From Locusta migratoria (taxonomy: Eukaryota > Arthropoda > Insecta > Orthoptera > Acrididae): 64,000 bases of DNA. The notes under the pieces are model-generated. The model saw only the letters and a program-made list of their open reading frames with translations, had not been told where the DNA came from and did not search any database. The stretch is from NCBI GenBank assembly GCA_026315105.1, contig CM048744.1, positions 357,555,168-357,619,167 of the forward strand, read 5' to 3'. Positions 24,257-38,200 of the stretch are shown piece by piece. The translations under genes were made by a program, and so were the position numbers. Positions within the stretch are counted from its first letter, which is position 1. Each line of letters begins with the position of its first letter.

Positions 24257-27200
24257 AGAAGGATGACAATCTGGTAGAAAAACAATTTCAGCCCATATAC
24301 CCTAGCATATCATCATTGTAAAGAAGAGTTATTCGATTAATATGGAAATTATCCACAGAGGTGATAAATTATTTTTCAAAAGAGATATATTGGCTGGCCA
24401 GTACTTACCTTTTTGCTGTACCGCCGATAGTTACACACAGAAAAAGCAGGAAAATAACAAGCTTTCGAAACTGTGTTCCTTCTTCAGGTGGAGAGAAGGG
24501 AGAAAAAGAAGAAGAAGGAATGGTAAAGGTAATTCATGACCTAGGTCATGAGGATGATGTTACAGGATTGTGGAAGTCAGAGATACAGTATCTCTGACTT
24601 CCACAATTCTCTAACACCATACTTATGACCTAGGTCATGAATTATCTTTCCATTCCTTTTTCATCTTTTTTTCCCTTCTCTCCACCTGAAGGAGGAGCAC
24701 AGTTCCCAAAGCTTGTTATTTTACTCCTTTTTCTCTGTGTAACTATTGGTGGTGCAGCAAAAACGTAAGCACTGGCCAGCCAATCTCTCTCGTTTGAAAA
24801 AGAATTTAAGTAATGAGTTTACATGGATTTATGTTGTAAACATGACACCTCCGTCAATGGTAAGTAAAAATAACAGTTACCAGAACACCAAATGAAACAT
24901 TTTCACATGAGGCTGCTGATAATAGTGCCAGGACACAGAAACCTGTGAAGATATTTTTGTCTACATTGTATAGAAAGGATTAGATTGATAAAATTGAGCC
25001 TGTTTACAATAGATGGATAATATATTGTGTGTAGTAGTACTGACATCTGCAGTCAAATTCTTTTAAGTGTGTGATCAACCTGAGCAAATTATGAAGTCTA
25101 AGAAGCCTGCACATTCTAATAGACACTGCCTTAAAATCCAATGCCTTACCACATCTCACACTCAATTAACTTTCCAGACACTTGTGTTTGGTAGGAAGTG
25201 TTTTCTGAGATCAAACCATCTATTCTTAAATCTTAAGCCTTTGTAAGGATGAACAAAGAAAAAAATAAATAGATACTGGACAGAAGCAAAACTTGCTCTA
25301 TACTGTGAGCTGAGAAGAGTAAAGGCAAAAGTAAGTAACATAAATGAAGAGCAGGTAGATGTTAAAAGGGGATGTTGGACAGGCAATATCCAACTTTAAC
25401 CCTGACGTCCTTCCAGAAGAACGAGAATGATGGAATAGTTTTTCATTGCTGAAGAGTTTTCGGACTTCCAACCAGGCGGCATTGTCTTCTAAATGCAACC
25501 ACTTCAGATAAATTTCAGCTTGTACTGTTGATTGCAAAGTGGTAGGCTATGGATGCGAAGTTGAGATTCATTGAAGACCTCCTTGTAGTCCTTCCAGAAG
25601 GATAGACAAAAGTAATGGCGTGATTGTAAAAAAACATCTGCACTATTTGATAAACCAGATTTGTACACTCTCAGCTCACTGTCCCTTAAGTACGTATTTG
25701 GCATGTGGGATCCAAATATATAAAACAACTTGGTGAATGGCAGAAGGTGGTTTTGGGAATTGTATGAAAGTGCTGAGACAGAAATGGGGGTGAGGAGGAG
25801 GGGAACATGATAATACCATTTGATGCTTTGTTAAATTAAGAATTTCTAACAAATTTTCCAAATGTTCTCTCCCAAGACTAAGTGCCAGGGACACACAATA
25901 TATTTGTTCTTGAAGAACTGAAGTACTACACAATAATTGTGAAGAAAATGGAGAAAAGAAAAGAATCAAATCCCATACTAGTTTGCTCCACTGCTTCTGT
26001 CAAATTTGATAGTCTCTACCCCTTTTCCTCTATTAACTACTACATAATATTTCAGAAAACTTACCGAAATCAATATATTCAGCAGGTTTTCTAAAGTTGG
26101 TAACTGTGGAATCAGTTTTTGTACAACTTTGCTGAATGCTTCAAATATACTGTGATCATAAATAGAAGTCAGATGAAAGCTTAAGTGAATCTGATCAAAT
26201 CCTGGAATGAACAAAAACACACAATAAGCATCATATTTCACTTAATTTAGCAAAGTATTATCTGCAATTTCAAAAACAAATGAGATAACACTAATATTTC
26301 TAACAACAACAGCACCAAGTCAGAAAAACGAAAGTAATCAACATTGTGAAAATAACACAGTATACACTTTATGTGACCACCATTTTGGAGTGCAAAAAGA
26401 AAAATTCTTGACTAGTCTGTGGAACAATGTCATCACCTTTACTGCTGTCACTGCATTATTAAAACCTTCTTTCAAGCAGCATGGACTCAATATTGTTTGC
26501 ATAAGTTCTCTTACAGATACTCCAAAAGATAGCACCATTGTCTGCAGTTTCTAGTCCCAGACTGGGTTCTCCATGGAATAATAGCTGATCCACCATTTTC
26601 TATCCTCCTGCCATTCTCACTGCATTCTATCCTGTATTCCTCAATTTATGTCGCTCCCACAATACACCTCTCCTTGACCTTCCTCATGGTCTCTTGCTAT
26701 TTATTTCCACTTCATGTATGTTCCTTAGTATCCTCCACTTCATGTATGTTCCTTAGTATCCTCCTATCCTCTGTTCTCTTGAGGTGTCCATACCATCTCA
26801 ATCTTGATCCTGTTATAGTCTCCCAAAGTGATCTTTCTCCCTAAATTCCTCTCAACCTCCCACTTCTTACTCTATCCCTATTTGTCAATTCTCATTCACG
26901 TGTCAAGAATTAGAACTCTCACACCTGTATCCACCTTGCATCTGTCTCCTTTTTAGTCTCCATGTCTGATGCATATGTGAACATATTACTTGGGGGATAC
27001 CCTTATGCTCCATACTAAGCTTCTTACACACTGCAATAATCCGTGAGCCTGTCTTCTATGTTGCAAATAAACCTTTGCTCTCATATTTCCTTCACCTACT
27101 TAAACTGCCACCACTTCTGCCATTATTTCATCCATCATGGTGATGAAAAGTAGAGAACAAAGAGCACTTCCTTACTTTGGTCAACTTTTATGCCTCATTC

Positions 27201-27670
27201 AGTCCATCTTGTCTCCAATCAAGTATTCCAAAAGTACTAACTTGCTCCAACTTGATACACTGATTAAAAAACTGAATTCCAACCCTGGCAATGAGTAGTC
27301 AAATGGTATTGAGCAGTCAAATACATTTTCTTGGGAGTCGACTACTCCCCCAACCCCTGAAGGAGGGAAAAGGGGGAGGGGGAAGAGTTATTTATTAGTT
27401 GTTACAACAACTGTGTTGATCAATGTACAATACTTTCTTGGACATTAAACGGTTATATGAAGTAAATCGAGACCTCTTCACCATCAATCACCACAATGTG
27501 ATTTTATCTTGCCTAAACATCGGAAGCAAATGCATCCTACTTTGTCTGAAACTCTTCCTTCAAGACTGAAAGATTATATAGGAAAAAATACCTAGCAGGA
27601 AATATTATATATAAAAGTTAGATGAGGTTTACTTACCAGGCGAAGGAGCACAGGTACGTGACAGGAACAT

Positions 27671-27710
<40 letters not shown>

Positions 27711-27973
27711 TGCAAGCTGTTGCAACCATTTGTTATTTGTTGCTTCTTCAGGCAAAGAGCAGGGAAGGAGAGGGAAAAGGAAAGGATGTGGGGGGTTTAA
27801 GGAGCGGGTGAGGAGTCATTCCAATCCCGGGAGAGGAAAGACTTATCTTTGGGGAAAAAGGATAGGTAAACCAACACACACACACCAACACACATATACA
27901 TGCGCACAGACACCAAGGCAGACATATGCAAAATGCCTGAAGAAGCAACAAATGGTTGCAAAAGCTTGCGTGT

Positions 27974-28029
<56 letters not shown>

Positions 28030-28345
28030 TTTATGTTACTGTCACGTACCTGTGCTCCTTCGCCTGGTAAGAAAACCATCTACTATGGAAACATTCCTGG
28101 TAGGAAAACTATGTATAAAAATAGAGATCATTTAACTTACCCAAAGCACAGGCTCGTAGACAGATAAACAAATAAAACCACACACAAAAATTCAAGCTTT
28201 CACAGCCATTAGTTGCTTCATCAGGAAAAGAGGAAGGAAGGAGGGGAAAAAGGGAAGGATGCGTGTTTTAAGGAAATAGATCAGGAGTTACTCCTTTCGC
28301 GGGAGTGGAAGGACTTCCCTTAGGGAAAGAGAGGAAAGGTGAAAA

Positions 28346-28418
<73 letters not shown>

Positions 28419-28474
28419 ACGGCAGACATTTGTAAAACTTCTTTGCTTTTTACAAATGTCTGCCTTGGTGTGTT

Positions 28475-28536
<62 letters not shown>

Positions 28537-31500
28537 TTTATTTGTGTATCTGTCTACAGGCCTGGGCTTTGGGCAAGTTAAACTATGTCTATTTTTTATA
28601 CATATATACACAAAAATATGTACAATGAGGTACCTTACCAGATGACCTATACTTCTCTAGCGGCTCCATAAAACTCTTGCCCATACCAGTCACAAACATG
28701 TCCATTTAGAGGTCTGCCACCTACACTACATTTTAAAAAATCAAAATCAAAAACAGTCTGGGCACCTCATTTGTTGTGCTAATTGTCTTGGCAGTCTTCA
28801 AAGACAAAAAACATTCTATACAGTTAACCCAGCACAGATTTCTAACACAATTTATTTCCGTAGGAAAAACAAATCGCTCAGACACTCAACCACATTGTTT
28901 GCCATGGATTCACTACCTCCTGATCGAAGATAAGTGATGTTACCTCACCAGCTGAAATCTGCATTTTGAAGTCCACCAAAAATATGCAATAGAATACTTT
29001 GCACATACTTCTCCAGTTTTCAAATCTGCACTCTATAAGTCAGTCAGCTGTAGATGACAGTTTCAAGACCTACCTGTACACTAAACCCAATATTCATTGC
29101 CATATGATAAAATGTTTGTCACCTCCCTTACAATATCCCACTTAGAAACCTCTAATATTCCACTTCAATACTGTGTGTTTTTGTAACAGTATCATAATGC
29201 ATGCTTTGAATCTGAATGACCCTCAAACATTTTCTATCTATATGTGAACTGTTCAAACTCTGTACTTTCAAGTGGAGATGACACATCTGGTAGGTCATAT
29301 GGCATTAAATTAGCATAAACGTTCACGATTTCTAGATGAAACACTAGCATGAGTCAACTACAGAAACCTAAATGAGATAACATTCACATTTTCTGTATAT
29401 ATAATTTAACAACTGTGTATCAACAGGAACAGGATTAGACATTACAACAGATATGAACTCAAACAAAATTCAAGATGGAAGAAGTAAAATTAACCTTATC
29501 TTGAAAATTTTCAACTATTTCTACAGCAGAGAAAATAAGAACAAGCCTTATATTTGTGTCTATACCAACCAAGTGTTTTATATCACTTTTAGAACCTTAT
29601 AAGAAAGAGGTACAACAGTGTCACAGTGTTAATTTCATATTGCGAGAAGGGGGTGGGGGTGGGGTTGCCTAAAGAGTTAAATTGCCTATTGACTTTTAAT
29701 AACAATATGACAATGAATTGTACAGTACAACCACTGAAGGACACTGCTGGTGCCTCATAAATTATCAAGAGAAACTGAATTTGGATTTCTGTGTTTAGGA
29801 AACTAATAATTAATGAGCAGGGACAGGAAAAATTCGTTTTAATTATGACAAATAATAATGCGAATTTGACGTTTTTTAAGAAAATAATGCAAATTTGGCT
29901 TCCCCCCTTTTTTAAGGAATTAAGGTGAAATTGACAGTTTCCAATGAAATTACTCTGTATCGGGGTAACAAACGGAAGTATAATGATGTCAGTAACATAG
30001 TTAATGTAAGTAAGTTCTGTATTCAAATGTGGCAATTTTATTATTTTGAAGCAAGTACTGTAATAATACAGTGCCACAGATTGTTACACTGCACATATTA
30101 ACAGTGGTACAATTTGCAATTGGCAATTATCGTAAGTTTATTCTCTTTGTCTGTGTTAACAATAAGGGGACATTGAACTTGGGGGGGGGGGGGAGCCAAC
30201 AAAGGGATGCCAAGTGGGAGGTGGGGGGGGGCTGTGCCTCATTTGGGGAAAACAACTGAAAAGCAGTGCATAAATGAGCCTTACTACCAGTTGTTTATGT
30301 GTCTCAAAAATTTATAACATTAAAATTCAACATAATAATGGAAAGTCCAGGTTGGAATTAATAACATGGTAAGGACATTTTGCAACTCACCACAAAGACG
30401 TTTCGACGAGCTGCGACAGACACATAAAGAAGTGCGGCTGCCAGAGGTGATGGTTGTATGACTGTGTTGTGTGCCTGTGAGATTGCGTGAATGTTCTACT
30501 TTCTGATGTAGCCCATGGCCAATAGCTGAAATTGTTGTATGTGTGTGTCTTTTATATGTGCCTGTCGCAGCTCGTCGCCACGTCTTTGTGGTGAGTTGTG
30601 AATTGTCCTTACCATATTATTAAGAAAATTCATGTTTTTCATATTTTTACCCTGAGTTAAATACCATTTCTAAGTTTTGTTCCTGAGAAATATTTTAATT
30701 ATATATGACCCTTCACGTTTTCTTGGTGGTTTTCATAAGAAAAAAAATCTCTTGTGGTTGCAGCAAAGATATTTTATTGATTAACCATACTGTTGCAAAG
30801 GCAAAGACTTTTCTTTACAAACATCAGATTTTCTTCTATGTTTCATTATTGTTATTGTTTGAGAAATAATAATAATAATAGAAATAAGTATAATTTGAAT
30901 TTTTCAAATGCTTATTAAAGTGAGAAAAGGTCTAGTGTCAAAAACAGTTAGTGAACCTAAAAAAAGACACTTCTGTATATTTTTTAATCTGCTGGATACT
31001 ATCATTATAAAAAACAATTTCAAAGTATTTAAAATACTTGATTTATATAAAAGGATTTTTAATACTTATTTGCATTTAGTTAAAATTATTTTTCTCAACA
31101 CCTACCTCATTCTTTTCCCACCCCATATTAGGAATAGTGTCATTTTCAATATAGCTTTGAAATATGGCTAAATACAATAAAAATAGAGGACCTGGAATTG
31201 AAACCAGAAAATAACACCAAAAAGTGCAAAAAATAACATGAAAATAATACCAATTTTTCTCTGACGCTATGAATGAATTATTCAATTCAAACTTTTTACT
31301 GTAATTTGAAATGGAGTACAATAGTCCTAGAATGGATCAAGTATGTCAAAATGACATTCAGATGGTTCCTTTATACACATACCTTCCAATTGTAGTTTAC
31401 TCTGCTCGAGTAAGAGTAGGTAATAAAATTTACTGTAAAATATTACAATACTTTCTTGAAAAAATATGAGTTATTTTGTAAATGAACAAAACCATTTCCA

Positions 31501-32144
31501 ATTCCCCTGTCACAGAATAAAGCTATGTGATTGGTAGTCTGAAAACTACCTTTTATTAGTGAATTTTAGCTACGTTCTGTTGTCTTTCTAAGTAAATACA
31601 AACACCGTAAATCATACATTACAACTAAAGGCTAATGTTATGAACAATACAGTTAATGTCACTTTCCATATTTTACTATGCATCTAATAATAATAAAATC
31701 CCACATATTTAACCAAATGAAGTCAACAGTGTGTGCAAAATAAAGCAAACAATGGAAGAAAAGTTTGGACAGTTTCTATTATTATTATTATTATTATTTC
31801 CAATATATTACTAACCTGAATCTGCAAGATCATCGTTAGCTCTCTGGTGGATATCCCTCTGTGTTTCCATTTTGTAATCATCTGATAATCCATCTACTTT
31901 ATGAATAAAAACCTCAAATTTAATGCTTTGATTAACTTTGAAAGCTTTTGTAACTGTAAGATTTAATTTCATTAATGCTTCCATGTAATCATCCTGGAAA
32001 TAAAAAAAAAAAAAAAACAATGTTCAGAGCTTGTCATCATTCAAACTTCAGCATATTAATGATTTATCTGAGAAATAGAGCAATTACTACTGAGAAAAAA
32101 TTAAAGTAGTACAGTTGCCACATTCAAAAGATAAAACAAAGATT

Positions 32145-32194
<50 letters not shown>

Positions 32195-32212
32195 ACGCAC
32201 GCCTGGGGTTTG

Positions 32213-32282
<70 letters not shown>

Positions 32283-35200
32283 CAAGGATGCTTTTTCATC
32301 AAGTCATATATTCAGGAATCAGTAATCAGTAAAGCTAGAAGAAAATAGCTTTCCTCTAACAGATTGTAATGCTAGAGGGCTGCGATTATCAGCAAACTGC
32401 ACTGAAGGAATGAAGGAAGGAAGATCAAGGTTGAACAAGATGGTCATTAAAGATGGGCAAGCCACACTGAATAAGGCTTTAAATGTATCTACAAAACAGG
32501 TAACAGAGTGATTATGTGAAGTTTCATAAGGAACCACAACTGGCTTATAGTGGACAATTATCACTAGGTTGACAAAAAATTCAAAGTTATTTTAAACAAA
32601 GTTTGTTGTGTAATTAATTTGATGTTTTGAATTTGCTACTAAATTAATTAAGCAACTGCAAATCATGACACTACCTGAGCATCTATAACGAAAACCAGGG
32701 CTCCACAGCCTCCAAATATCATATCAGAATCAAATGACTGGTCAAAGAAATCAATTTGACCAGGAAAGTCCCAGATTTGGAACTGAACAAAACTTGAGTT
32801 TGATATGTCATCTTTAATTATCTTGTTTGTACTCTCCAGGAACAGAGTCTCGTTGGGTGACATTTTGTGGAAGACCACCTTCTGTATTGAAGATTTTCCA
32901 CTCCTACAACAGAAGAATGCAACAACACATGAATAAAGTTGTCAAAGCAATTAAAAATGTAGAGTCCAAGATGGAATAACACTAATATGAAAAGATTGCC
33001 TGTCACCACAGAGAGGAGGCATTGAGTCACCGACAGGCAAAATGGTGAAATTGCTGGAAATAATTAAACTTATAGACAAAGGAGTTTGCCGAAAAGCTGA
33101 AACGTTTCTAGCATTGCTTTTCATTGTGCCTGTCTGCAACTCAAAACCTCCTCAGTGTGATGAGTGTCAATTCTATCCTTACCATTAATTTCCAAAGTAA
33201 TTTATAAATTATATTTGCTTATCTTTGTTTTACATCATTCTGTTACAATTCCCATCAGAAAATTAAGGTATAACATTTCTAAAATAAACACACAAGACAA
33301 AAACAATGAGATACCAGCCATAACAATGCAGCTGCAGGAGTAAACAACACATTTTTGGAGCAATACAATTATATTGATCGTGCCTATAAATATACACAGT
33401 CAGCACATGAAGTCAACAAGAAGAAAATGGTTATTAGAAATATCTGAAAGCTAATGTACAATGGGGGAGAAAAAGATTACCCGGTCCGAATAATTTAAAG
33501 TCCAAGAACAGAGTATTGCTCATGCCCTAGTTCCGAAGTGCGAATGTTGTCAACTCTAGTGGTCAATGGAGCTTCAGTTTGGTGTTTGCAATTTCAAATA
33601 GAAGCAATACAATAGTTAGGATACAGTATATGTCGAGATTCATAGCAGCTTAACTCATAACATTTATTTATAAACATTATTTATGTAGATGTAGATTTGA
33701 GCACATAGAAGTGGTTGAGGTATAAGAACTACCACATGGGTAGATTTACTACAACAAACCACTTTCTACATATGTTTCATTGGCTGAGAGGATAGGCTGA
33801 CTGTTTACGAACACAAGAGTACGTGAGTTTGTGTACAACTGGAGTAAACTTTTTTTAAGACCTGTGCAGGTAATAAATTTTTGACATTAATTTGCTACAC
33901 ATTACGTAATTATAGGCCTTTATAGCTTCTACATTCTTAAACATATTCCATTTTTTAATAACCTAATCTTTAAACAACAAGACAAATTATAGCCATAGTA
34001 AAACTGTTGAATATGGAGGCATGTATTTGTAATTACTTAGACTAACAATATAGTAATAGGACAGTTTACAACTCACTGCAAAGACATGACGACGTGCCAC
34101 GACAAGCACATAAAAAAGACATACACATACAACACTTTCAGCTATTGGTCATGGCCTTCTTCAGAAATAGGAACATTCACGCAATCACACTGGCACACAA
34201 CACAGTCACACAACCGTCGTCTCTGGCTATCGCACTTCGAATCATGCTCTGTGGTGTGGGAAGAGGGGAGGGGAGGGGGGAATAGGAAGGTTGTGTCACA
34301 GTGGTGGGAATGAATAAGCACAGTCTTCCAGAGTATGTATATATTAGAAGGGAGGAATGAGATGCAGCTTAGGGGTCGAGTGGGGGTGGGTGAGTGAAGG
34401 AAAATACAATACAATGAAATAAAAATAAAATAAAAGAACACACACACACACACACAAAATAGGAGAGGTTTAAGATAGAGAGGTGGGAACTGTTGAGTGC
34501 GGGGGGAAAAAAGGGAAGTTATCGTAGGTTGAAGCAGTTCAGAAAAGCTTGTGGTGGGCGGGAGAATCCAGATGGCCTGGGTTGCGAAGTGGCTACTGAA
34601 ATCGAGGATATGCTCCACTGCATGCTTTGCCACAGTTTGGCAGTGGCCATTCATTCTAATGGACAATTAGTTAGTCAGCGTGCCAATATAGAAAGCTGAT
34701 TGGTGATTGCAGCTTAGCTGGTAAATTACATGGCTGCTCTCACAGGTAGCCCGCCCTATGACAGAGTAGGATAGTGACAGTACTGGAATAGGAAGTGCTA
34801 GGTGGGTGGATTACTTTGACTGCCACATGGTGACTCTATAGTGTGAAGCTAAGATAAATGTATCAGCAGATAGGCATAATTTTCTAAGTCCTTATGTGTG
34901 GCTTACATGAGTCAGTGGCCATTCCTTCTATTATCAGTTGTTTCTAGTTTAATATCCGTTCCTCAGCGCCGGTAGGACAATTCGACTGTTACGCTAACGA
35001 GAAAAGACAGGCAGCTCAGTGTCAGTCTACCTCGTTAAATGGTGTGCATCGGATCGGATGCTACCAAAGCCTTTATTTTTTTTATTTTATTTCTTTTTTA
35101 TCACAGTGCAAATGTTTCTTGCTTTAGTTACTTACTGTTATTAAATTACATTGGTTTTACTTTTTTCAGTATTCTCTTTAGTAAATAACTAACTGCAGTT

Positions 35201-38200
35201 TGTCAATTTGATATCTAAAAATAATCTTATTTGGAAGATAATATTTATTTGACCACCCATAGTTTCCAAGGGAATCTCCCACCATTCTTCCAACAAAAAA
35301 GCAGCAAGTTCTGGTAACAATGATGGAGATGGATGATAATACTTTCGCAATCAAGATTCATTAATAACTGTTACTAGCATCTGACTCTGTTAGCATGAAA
35401 GCTGCATGAGACAAAATTCCCATAGGATATAAGGAAATTCATGACTACTAATATAAATTACCACATAATGTCTGGTTATGGGAATTTTTTGTTGCAAGAT
35501 ATACTGAATTTTTTTAAATTGGTAGTTAGTTGTTCCCCCCCCCCCCCTTTTTTTTGCACTGACGTGTATTATGGCCCACTTTAGATTTGTAGTTTTATAA
35601 GTCCTTGCAAACATTTTGGACCAAAACAATAATGTAAACAATAAAAATTAATTAGTAGAAGTGTCTGAAACCCTTTTAGGAAAAAAAAAAAATTTAAGTA
35701 GTGACGAGTTTTGAACCACTGACCTTCAGCGTCACAGTCCAACGCATTGCGCACTATGCTACAACCAACACTTAGCAGTTTCGTTCTTTAATCTCGTACT
35801 ATTCATGGCCGTTGTTAACTGATGCCAATATGGCATTTGTAGACACTAAATGATCATTTATCATACGAAGAACGACGTGCTTGTGTTAATTCTTCAGTGT
35901 GCTATTGCTCTGAAATGACAACTTGTAAGTTAAAATAAAAAAATCATCAAATACGCAATGCAAGATGGCTTATGCCAGAGAGAGTTCTGGGTGGCATCTG
36001 CGAATGGCTGGTTTTCATTAATTCAGTGAAGTGTGTCAAAACCCTGTTATTTTTGCAAATATTTCTCAAACGATATGAGATGTGAAAAAAAAAAAAAAAA
36101 AAAAGGGGAACAAAGCTGTAGAGAATCTTCTCCTCTACAAATTCGGTTATTCAATTTTAGTGTCAGATGAACGGTTTATATGCAATTAAATGCAAAGATT
36201 CATTCCCCCACACACAAACATCTCTAATAATAACAAGCTACTGCTTGGCAAACCGCTCATTCTCGCAGGCGTAACTCTGCCCATACCGCTCTGTTTAACG
36301 GTTGCATTTATGTTCCACAGTTATTAACATTACTGCCAGTTGTAAACGTGGACCTGCCACAACAGCGACTCCTCTGTTGCTATCGTGAATTTCATGATAT
36401 AAAAATTGTTCCATTAATTTCCGTAACAAAGCCCTTTAGTCATAGTTATTCTAGTTCAAATAACCCTTACGTACGTTGTACGTTTACCTCTTTGCAGGGG
36501 ACCAATGACAACACAATTTGTTAAGATACCTCCACCACAGCTACAGATAGTTCTGTGGCTCCATCTCCGCCCAAGTAAGTCTGAATTTTCAAAATTTAAT
36601 CACCTTAGCCACATTAGATTCACTCCCTGCCAGCTACACGGACTGTAACAAAACATTTGTCTTTTTTCAGTCTGACGTTGCGCTAACAGCGCGAAACACG
36701 TTGTTGGAGAATAAAATATTGCAACAGAGACTGAGAATTATTTAATAATAATCTCTTTGTTTGATGGCCATCCTTAGCTCACTTTCTCTATGGGGAGTGT
36801 CACAGTGGAAATAAAAATATGTAACAAAGAAAAAGAAAAAAAGAAAAAAAAAACACACACACACACACACACACAACCCTGCACCACAGAGTAGTGTCTG
36901 CAGAAGCGAGCCATTTGCTGCTGGAATTGAGATACGTATTCTGGTGGCGCTGTGAACACTGATTCACGCAGTGAGAGCACAAAAAGTCACCCGGCAACAC
37001 AAGCAGCTGATGGTAGGCTAGGTCAGCTGCTGAAGCATTCAAATCCAGCTTATGCACAGATGTCCACAAAGTGTCGTGGCAATAAAGTGAGGCCTTTAGG
37101 GTGTAGTGAAGCCTCTCAACAAGGCCACTGGATGAGTGGTGGTATGAAGTTGTGCAATGAACAAGGGATCCGCATGTGGCAGTGAGGGATTGAAATAGTC
37201 ATTATGTAAACTGGCGGCTGGAGTCACATGTGATGTACCGGGGACAGCCAAACCACACAATCCATGTACCTATAAAAGTGCAAGTGACCATCTCTACTGA
37301 AATTTCGGTAAGGGGAACGGCATCTGGCCAGTGTGTGAAACAATCAATCATAGTTAATACATATTGTGTGCCATATGAGGATGGTAACACGCCAACAATA
37401 TTGATACGAATTTGAGAAAAATGGTGCTTTGTGGTTGGGAAAGAGACAGTCGGTGCACGAACATGTCTGCCGACCCTGGCGTGCTGACACTTTATGCAGG
37501 TTCAGACCACAGTGAACAAACTCATTGTGTGCTCAGCCAGAAAAATTTCTCTTGTACCATGCAGGCCGAAGCACTTGCGCTGGAGTGGCCGAGGCAGTGC
37601 AGCGAGTCAAAAGTCTTGGGACGGAATGTGGGCGGAAGATACGGCCCGATGCGAACTGGGTATCGGTGCTGTGCATTAAGCGCATCAGACAGTATGTCGC
37701 ACCATATGCGACTGTCAGATCCAGGTACAGGCTACAAGGAAAGGCACAGACCAGGTTGTGGGTCAGCTATAGTCGCCGTCATGTATGAAGACGGCCCAGT
37801 TTTCAGCTGTTGGACGCATCCCCCTCCATTACTGCCATCACATACATTCTGTAGGCATGTGGTTGACCACGAATTATCGAATGTTTCTCCCACAAGCTCC
37901 ACTGTTGATGCTCGGCCGCAGCTCCTCAGTACTTCCACTATCGCTCTGCCTCTATGCACGGAAGCGGCTGCCTACATGACACCAGCTATAACAGAGAATG
38001 TAAAGCACGGTCGGTGGACTGCGCAGTGGCGAGATGATCATAATCGAAAAGTGTAGTGAAGGAAATGCCCAAGTGAGACAGTCGGCTACAATGTTGTACA
38101 CTCCGGACACATGTTGTATATCTGTGGAGAATTGAGCGTTAAAATCCTCATGAATGAAATGCCGTGGTAGAATATTGTGATAGGCTTCCTGCAAAAACTT

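Noticed and set aside
29589..30077. 162-codon minus-strand open frame
   Set aside because: AT-rich, low-complexity hydrophobic translation, no domain, inside RagC intron 4 without splice signals. Taken as chance.
36498..36574. Plus-strand exon-like segment (tttgcag before, gtaagtct after, ATG-containing frame)
   Set aside because: Joining it to the next exon-like segment at 36672 in the required phase gives an immediate stop; no domain recognised.
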